From: Larix sibirica
Taxonomy: Eukaryota > Streptophyta > Pinopsida > Pinales > Pinaceae
Reading direction: 5' to 3'
Length of the DNA stretch: 11,511 bases
Assembly (NCBI GenBank): GCA_004151065.3
Contig: NWUY0303902355.1
Span: forward strand, 1-11,511
The notes under the pieces were generated by a model. The model was given only the letters and a program-made list of their open reading frames with translations. It did not search any database and was not told the origin of the DNA. How positions within the stretch are numbered: position 1 is the first letter of the stretch; every line of letters starts with the position of its first letter. Of this stretch, positions 7,588 through 11,511 are shown piece after piece. The position numbers were made by a program, and so were the translations under genes.

Positions 7588-8598
7588 ATTGATAATTAAT
7601 GCAAATCTGAAATTTTACCTCTCAAAAGAGGTTTCCCGAATCTAATCCCCGAGAGATTTCAGACTTGAGCCTAATCTGAAACAGATAATTACAGCAGCAA
7701 ACAACAGCAAATATTCACTTCACGTCAGCTCACTAGGCAGCTCAAGAGAAAAGATATCAAACAAGTATACTTCAATTGCAACAAGTTACATCCCTTAGGG
7801 CACACTTTTCCATGCATACAACAGATTTGTAATAAATTAATAACTTTATTACAGCAGAATTTATAGCAGTAAATCTGTTCAACTTACTTTCAAGATATAT
7901 GTTAAATCACTTAACAATTTCAGCCCTGTGTTATGTCAAATCAGGATGAACAACAAGCGTTGGAAATTATACAATCAAGAAGACAACACAAGCTGAAAAT
8001 CAAATCTGCAAGTACCCAATAATTGGACAGCTGAAACACTTCATTTATATATAAAAAAATGAAATTCGTGTGCATACTCACAGCTTATGATACAATTTCA
8101 ACCTCTCCAAACCGTAGTTAGGGAAAACATAAAAAACCCTAGCCACCAACACCTCGTAGCTAGGAATCGTTCCTAACCAAAATTGGTTACTCCACCAAAA
8201 ATCCTCAACAAGTTAACATCATCACCAACAAATCCTTCTTGGCTCATGTAAAACATATATTTTTCTCCTCAACAAGTATAGCAAGTAGCACTAGGATTTC
8301 CAAAACCCTAACTTTTTTCTATCACAAGAGCTACAAGATACAATGTTATATTTATCCCTCTAGGGTTTATCACAAACCATGGCCTCTTTGCCTCGTTAGG
8401 TTGAAAGTTGAAACCCTAACCCTAGAATTTCCCTTGAACTTCTCCAATAACCCTAGCACACCAAGATATTGAGATAATACGATGAGTACAAAATAGAGAG
8501 AAACCAATTCGCTCCTCACATCTCTAATACAAGTGTGATGAATAATCCATGAGATCAAGTATCATTATCTCTAACGTCTCTCTTTCTTCTTGTCTTCT

Positions 8599-8666
8599 CC
8601 TAGGGTTTCCTCATCAACCCTAGCATTTAGCTCCTATGGTTTTCTCGTGAACCCTAGCATCTTGCT
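8599..8666. repeat. 34-bp tandem duplication with CTAGGGTT/AACCCTAG hairpin
   Basis: Units 8599-8632 and 8633-8666 match at 28 of 34 positions. The first unit has a perfect 8-base stem, CTAGGGTT (8600-8607) and AACCCTAG (8616-8623), with an 8-base loop; in the second the left arm has one change (CTATGGTT). Read on the minus strand each unit contains a short ATG-to-TAG frame of nine codons. Confidence 0.75.
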
Positions 8667-8744
8667 CCCTACAATGTTTCTCTGAGACAATACAAAGAAT
8701 AGAGTACAATAATGATGATATGAAATGATGACTTTCTCCTCCCT

Positions 8745-8753
8745 CTATTTATA
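8745..8753 (-). promoter_or_regulatory. TATA box (TATAAATAG) driving minus-strand transcription
   Basis: The minus strand reads CATATAAATAGAGGG, a near-ideal plant TATA box. Transcription would start near 8715-8720 and run toward lower coordinates. What it transcribes is not established: an LTR-like leader is my preferred reading. Confidence 0.55.
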
Positions 8754-8933
8754 TGAGGTGAGGGAAGCCAACGATACAATAGTGGTCCTAATCCACTACA
8801 AGCAACCTAACTACAAGATAATAGGCCCACATCTGAAGCACTATCATGTACCCATTAACCTTTGTCCACTGTCAAGGCTATGGGGTACCTTAATTTTATC
8901 TCTGAGATTTTTCCTTTGATGTTACCAACATCA

Positions 8934-9475
8934 TTCTTAATAGCTAACTATAAATATTATTAGCGAAAGCAAGCTACAACAGCCTTAATTATTTAACTGC
9001 AATACCAAACATGAATTCTACCATGGATACATCCATAACTATGATGATTTAATTCCAAACATAGAATGGAGCAATCTGTAAAATAAGCAAATGCATAACA
9101 GAACTGTAAAACAAGACATTTCAAGATACATTCATAATACTTATCTTTTTAGAAATAGTTCTCCAACTCGCTACAAATGAGGGACATTCCTCCCAACCTT
9201 AAGCAATCTATCACGCTTAATCTCTCTATGATAAAGGCCACCCCCAAGCTGAGGCTATCATTCCACAAGAGTGAAGTTCTTACAATTTCTTGATTGGCCC
9301 ACGACTCAAAAAACTCTTTGGTTTCAAAATTCCCTCTACAATTATCCCAATCAACCAGTACTCTTCCCCCTCGACTTGCACAACACCGGGAATGCGATCT
9401 CGTTCTCTGCAAGTAGTCCCTCAGGTTATCCCAATTCTCTTCGTGCTCTAGCAAAGGCTAGCCATAGAATCTCAC
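8934..9475. other. Unidentified stretch between two LTR-like units
   Basis: The minus-strand frame at 9454-9149 is open for about 101 codons between stops but has no ATG at its start (its first codon would be TTG). It contains DWDNCRGNFETKEFF but no domain I recognise. A second minus-strand frame over 9410-9290 is also open for about 38 codons. Base composition over 9290-9450 is a little more GC- and CpG-rich than its surroundings. It may be the target sequence into which the second copia element inserted, or further leader sequence of the unit at 7563-8930. The part at 8934-9148 is AT-rich and featureless. Confidence 0.3.
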
Positions 9476-9670
9476 TGTTGAGACTCTAGGTTTCTTCCTC
9501 CAATTAACACAATAATATCACTAACAATTCCTAATGGCAATGGCTTCAACATGCTTGACAATACAATTAACTGAATAATTGTTCTCCTCCCTTCTCTATC
9601 ACAAAATCATATCAATAAGGATGATGGAAGAATGATTGTTAGAATGATGCCCTCATCTCAAATCCCAAAC

Positions 9671-9678
9671 CTTATATT
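9671..9678 (-). promoter_or_regulatory. TATA-like box of second copia LTR
   Basis: The minus strand reads GCAAATATAAGG. Its position about 970 bases into the LTR is very similar to the TATA position in the first copia LTR, which supports the U3/R boundary. The motif is weaker than those at 961 and 8745. Confidence 0.4.
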
Positions 9679-9701
9679 TGCATGTTATGGAACCTCCACA
9701 T

Positions 9702-9719
9702 GGCTCCTCACGAGGAGCC
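9702..9719. promoter_or_regulatory. 18-bp GC-rich palindrome just upstream of the LTR TATA box
   Basis: GGCTCCTC (9702-9709), AC, GAGGAGCC (9712-9719): eight-base arms pair perfectly around two bases. In minus-strand terms it lies some 25 to 45 bases upstream of the TATA-like box, in an otherwise AT-rich U3. A protein-binding dyad is a reasonable inference but no known factor is assigned. Confidence 0.5.
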
Positions 9720-10648
9720 CACTTTTCACCCTTTTAATCCTAAGCTTATGTTAATATAAACAAGGTTAATTAATTCATGTGTCCTAATCATGGATTTAGG
9801 GACTTTGGATAATTTCACTAATTAAGATTTATAATCAAGGATAAGGACATAGATTAGACCGTTAGATAACTCACTAAGGTCCTCCCCCCTTTGTCCCATT
9901 TTACTTTCCCCACTTGTAAAGTCATTGCCCCCCATCACTTCTTCGTCCTTCTTCATTTGTAGACGTCAAGGATTTTTATATTCTTAGTCAATGTACATCA
10001 TTACAATATCTTTGGTTCTCCTGGACCATATATGTCTAGCTTCTAGCCCTTTGATCATTACATACACATTTACATTATGAGGTCCAAAACGAGGTATTAC
10101 AAGCACTCCCTCTACAAGTGGCATACATCAAGATCCAAGGTAAACATATCTAACAAGTAAGGCTCCAAGGCATGAACACTCTTCGAGAAGGGTCCAACAC
10201 TCCACCTCTCCAAGCCTTCAAAGCTCCAACACTTTTCCTAGGTCATGTGCTCCTCTAGGTCCACCCCACCTACATGATCACTCCCTCAACCCAAGCATCC
10301 TCAAGTCAAGTACAAGCCTCCATGCAAGCAACCAAGTGTGCCCATGGCATTTAGTGCTCAATGTCCTCCTAGATGCCCAATGCTCTTCCAAGGTAAGTCG
10401 TCCTTCTAAGCAAGCAATCAACCTCCATGTGTGCACCCCATGAAGAAAGCTACTAAGTCTCCAATGCCCTAAGGAAGTGCACCACACAAGCATGTAGATA
10501 AGGCACAGAAAATTAAGAGTAAGATATCTCCAAAGTGTATGCCCATCATAGAACAAGCAAGGGTAATCAACACACCATGCACCCCACATCACATGAAGCT
10601 CCCTCAAGCATAGTGTAAACAATTTCGAAGTAACACCAAAAGCCAACA

Positions 10649-10658
10649 CTCCCTTTTT
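10649..10658 (-). other. Polypurine tract before the 3' LTR
   Basis: The minus strand reads AAAAAGGGAG immediately before TGTTGG. This is the usual form of the plus-strand primer of plant copia elements and fixes the LTR start at 10648. Confidence 0.75.
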
Positions 10659-11511
10659 ATGAGGAAAGTATTTTCACCAACACTAGTTTGGCCCCTCTAC
10701 AATTCAACCAAGCATGCTATCTTCAAATCTATGAACTTGCTATAGTTTGACAATCAACTACTAGCTCCGAAGGAATTGTCCCCAAACATTGCACTCCTCC
10801 ATTAAGACATCACAACTCCCCTTCCGAAGACAATTGGAAGTAGGCAATGCGATATGGTTAGCATATCTTATAGGAGGCGTACTTGCCCTCATTGAAGATC
10901 TGGGCACTCCTACATGCTCCTGTGCATCCTATAGTGTCTAAGTAAGCCATCTCGACTTCTTGTGAGTTGTTGCAAAAGGGGATGAGATATCCATCCCCAA
11001 TCTCACCTTGTCCACACCTGGATATGATTCTGCTCTAACCTTTGAATCAACCTTTGGAACAACAACTTGCCCACTTCCATTGATCACTGATGGACCATAC
11101 ATCTTGATCAAACTTCATATCTCGGCTCACCACAGTCTTCTGTTGTGTTCGAATGTAGATCCTATAAGCTTCAGGAGTCTCATTGTATCCAACAAAATAA
11201 GATACTATCATAGTGCCTTGAACCTCCAAAAAACACTGACCACTTATGAAGTTGAAGAACATAAACTTGGACCATCAACAACTTGCCAAACTCCAATATT
11301 CTTTATATCAATTTCATGGGCCAAAAGCTTTGGATACCACATCATTTGTTGTTTAGGGCATCCTGCAAAGATGATCACATCTCGATATAAAACCAAGACA
11401 AGTGGGTCAGGTCTCTCAAAACACAAGATAAAAGTTTGCATACATCTCAACTTATCGTTTCTGAAATACCATGCTCGTGGTAAAGTTAACAACAACCCAT
11501 AAAAACTTATC
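10659..11511 (-). pseudogene. pol: Ty1/copia pol remnant: integrase C-terminus, linker and 3' end, RT/RNase H deleted
   Basis: Three pieces of pol are legible on the minus strand. At 11202-11101 the frame reads SYFVGYNETPEAYRIYI and then VVSRDMKFDQD, the conserved copia block at the integrase C-terminus (FVGY, KAYR-like, SRDV-like). At about 10962-10846 a second frame reads the proline/serine linker before RT, with DAQEHVGVPRSSMR and PPIRYANHIAL; it has TAG stops at 10938-10940 and 10929-10931. At about 10740-10660 the frame KFIDLKIACLVEL, a TAG (10697-10699), then ending FLIKREC matches the usual C-terminal end of copia pol. Almost all of RT and RNase H is missing between the last two pieces. 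The section 11260-11511 is probably more decayed integrase but is not readable in one frame. The element is clearly non-functional. Confidence 0.75.

Larger units (their letters stand above)
7563..8930 (-). repeat. LTR-like promoter/leader unit, minus orientation (boundaries tentative)
   Basis: On the minus strand the unit could begin at TGTTGGTAACATC (8930) and end at TTTTAACA (7563), both consistent with TG...CA. A strong plant TATA box lies at 8753-8745, giving a short U3 of about 180 bases and a transcribed part of about 1.15 kb that lacks any long reading frame. The leader contains about nine AACCCTA-type motifs, mostly with AACCCTA on the plus strand, and a 34-bp tandem duplication. No primer binding site follows the 7563 end and no matching five-base duplication flanks the unit, so a solo LTR is not proven. 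Other readings are the promoter and 5' leader of a noncoding or decayed gene, or a 3' LTR of the plus-strand gypsy remnant. The minus-strand frame 8370-8558 and plus-strand frame 8239-8472 show no domain. Confidence 0.4.
9476..10648 (-). repeat. 3' LTR of second Ty1/copia element (outer end tentative)
   Basis: The inner boundary is firm: TGTTGGCTTTTGG begins at 10648 directly after the polypurine tract. A TATA box near 9671-9678 puts U3 at about 970 bases. The outer end is taken as GAGTCTCAACA at 9476, which pairs with TGTTGG as an imperfect terminal repeat and leaves about 170 bases for R-U5. The bases 9471-9475 (ctcac) would then be the target-site duplication. An alternative end at TTCTAACA (9637) leaves only some 34 bases after the TATA box and is less likely. 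A 123-codon minus-strand frame (10649-10278) lies within U3 and is not considered a gene. Confidence 0.6.
9476..11511 (-). mobile_element. Ty1/copia LTR retrotransposon, 3' half with internal deletion (truncated by window edge)
   Basis: On the minus strand: a decayed integrase C-terminal region, the integrase-RT linker, the extreme 3' end of pol, a polypurine tract (10658-10649) and a 3' LTR starting at 10648. The RT and RNase H domains, normally well over 1.5 kb, are missing between about 10845 and 10745. The gag half and 5' LTR lie beyond the right edge. Its LTR ends (TGTTGG...) differ from those of the copia element at 1-1906 and the LTR bodies show no obvious similarity, so the two belong to different families or lineages. 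Confidence 0.75.

Noticed and set aside
7606-7663. Hairpin-like words (TCTGAAAT/ATTTCAGA with inner CCTCTCAAAAGAGG) as a terminator or structured RNA
   Set aside because: The outer arms are short and about 40 bases apart and the inner stem is five base pairs; this is within chance expectation.
9149-9454. Minus-strand open frame of about 101 codons as a host exon
   Set aside because: It starts without ATG after an in-frame stop, matches no family I recognise, and has no convincing splice partners; kept only as an unidentified stretch.
859-10648. The LTRs at 859-1906 and 9476-10648 as the two ends of one large element
   Set aside because: Their terminal sequences (TGTTAAA versus TGTTGG) and bodies differ, and one is a 5' LTR followed by gag while the other is a 3' LTR preceded by pol in the same orientation, so each element continues beyond the window.
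10278-10649. Minus-strand open frame of 123 codons
   Set aside because: It lies entirely within the U3 of the second copia LTR, starting at the LTR edge; its Leu/Trp/Cys-rich composition is typical of a chance frame.
11008-11502. Plus-strand open frame of 164 codons, the longest in the window
   Set aside because: It is antisense to the copia pol remnant, where integrase and linker motifs are readable on the minus strand.

Overview
This window looks like a nuclear genomic segment of a seed plant with a repeat-rich genome, most likely a gymnosperm (conifer-like). That call is an inference from the sequence style: AT-rich DNA, Ty1/copia and Ty3/gypsy LTR retrotransposon remnants with initiator-tRNA-Met-type primer binding sites, a tRNA-derived SINE, much CpG-poor decayed DNA, and only one recognisable host gene, whose upstream intron appears to be filled with transposons. 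No bacterial-type operon, CRISPR array, rRNA or intact tRNA gene was seen.

Layout from left to right. (1) Positions 1-1906 are the 5' end of a minus-strand Ty1/copia element: gag with three in-frame stops, a primer binding site, and a complete LTR of about 1.05 kb with a TATA box and duplicated palindromic modules in U3. (2) Positions 1907-3116 are decayed intergenic DNA with a probable tRNA-derived SINE (minus strand) and a dispersed direct repeat. (3) Positions 3117-4672 hold three independent local tandem duplications of clearly different ages: strongly diverged, 88 percent identical, and 100 percent identical. (4) Positions 4835-5679 carry the last four coding exons of a minus-strand host gene of a conserved plant family of unknown function. 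The splice sites are GT-AG and the reading phase is kept across every junction. (5) Positions about 6160-7562 are a plus-strand, frameshifted Ty3/gypsy remnant (end of the 5' LTR, primer binding site, gag), antisense to the host gene and probably inside its long intron. (6) Positions 7563 to about 8930 are an LTR-like or promoter-like unit pointing to the minus strand, with a clear TATA box and a leader rich in AACCCTA motifs. (7) Positions 8934-9475 are unidentified. (8) Positions about 9476-11511 are the 3' part of a second minus-strand Ty1/copia element: integrase C-terminal remnant, the integrase-RT linker, a deletion of nearly all RT and RNase H, the 3' end of pol, a polypurine tract and a long 3' LTR.

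The only plausible functional protein gene is the four-exon host gene. All retrotransposon coding regions are broken by stops, frameshifts or deletions. I see no convincing novel multi-gene system. The observations most worth following are the host gene with its transposon-filled upstream intron, the duplicated eight-codon upstream ORFs in the 8.6 kb leader, the duplicated palindromes in the first LTR, and the set of tandem duplications of graded age downstream of the host gene.
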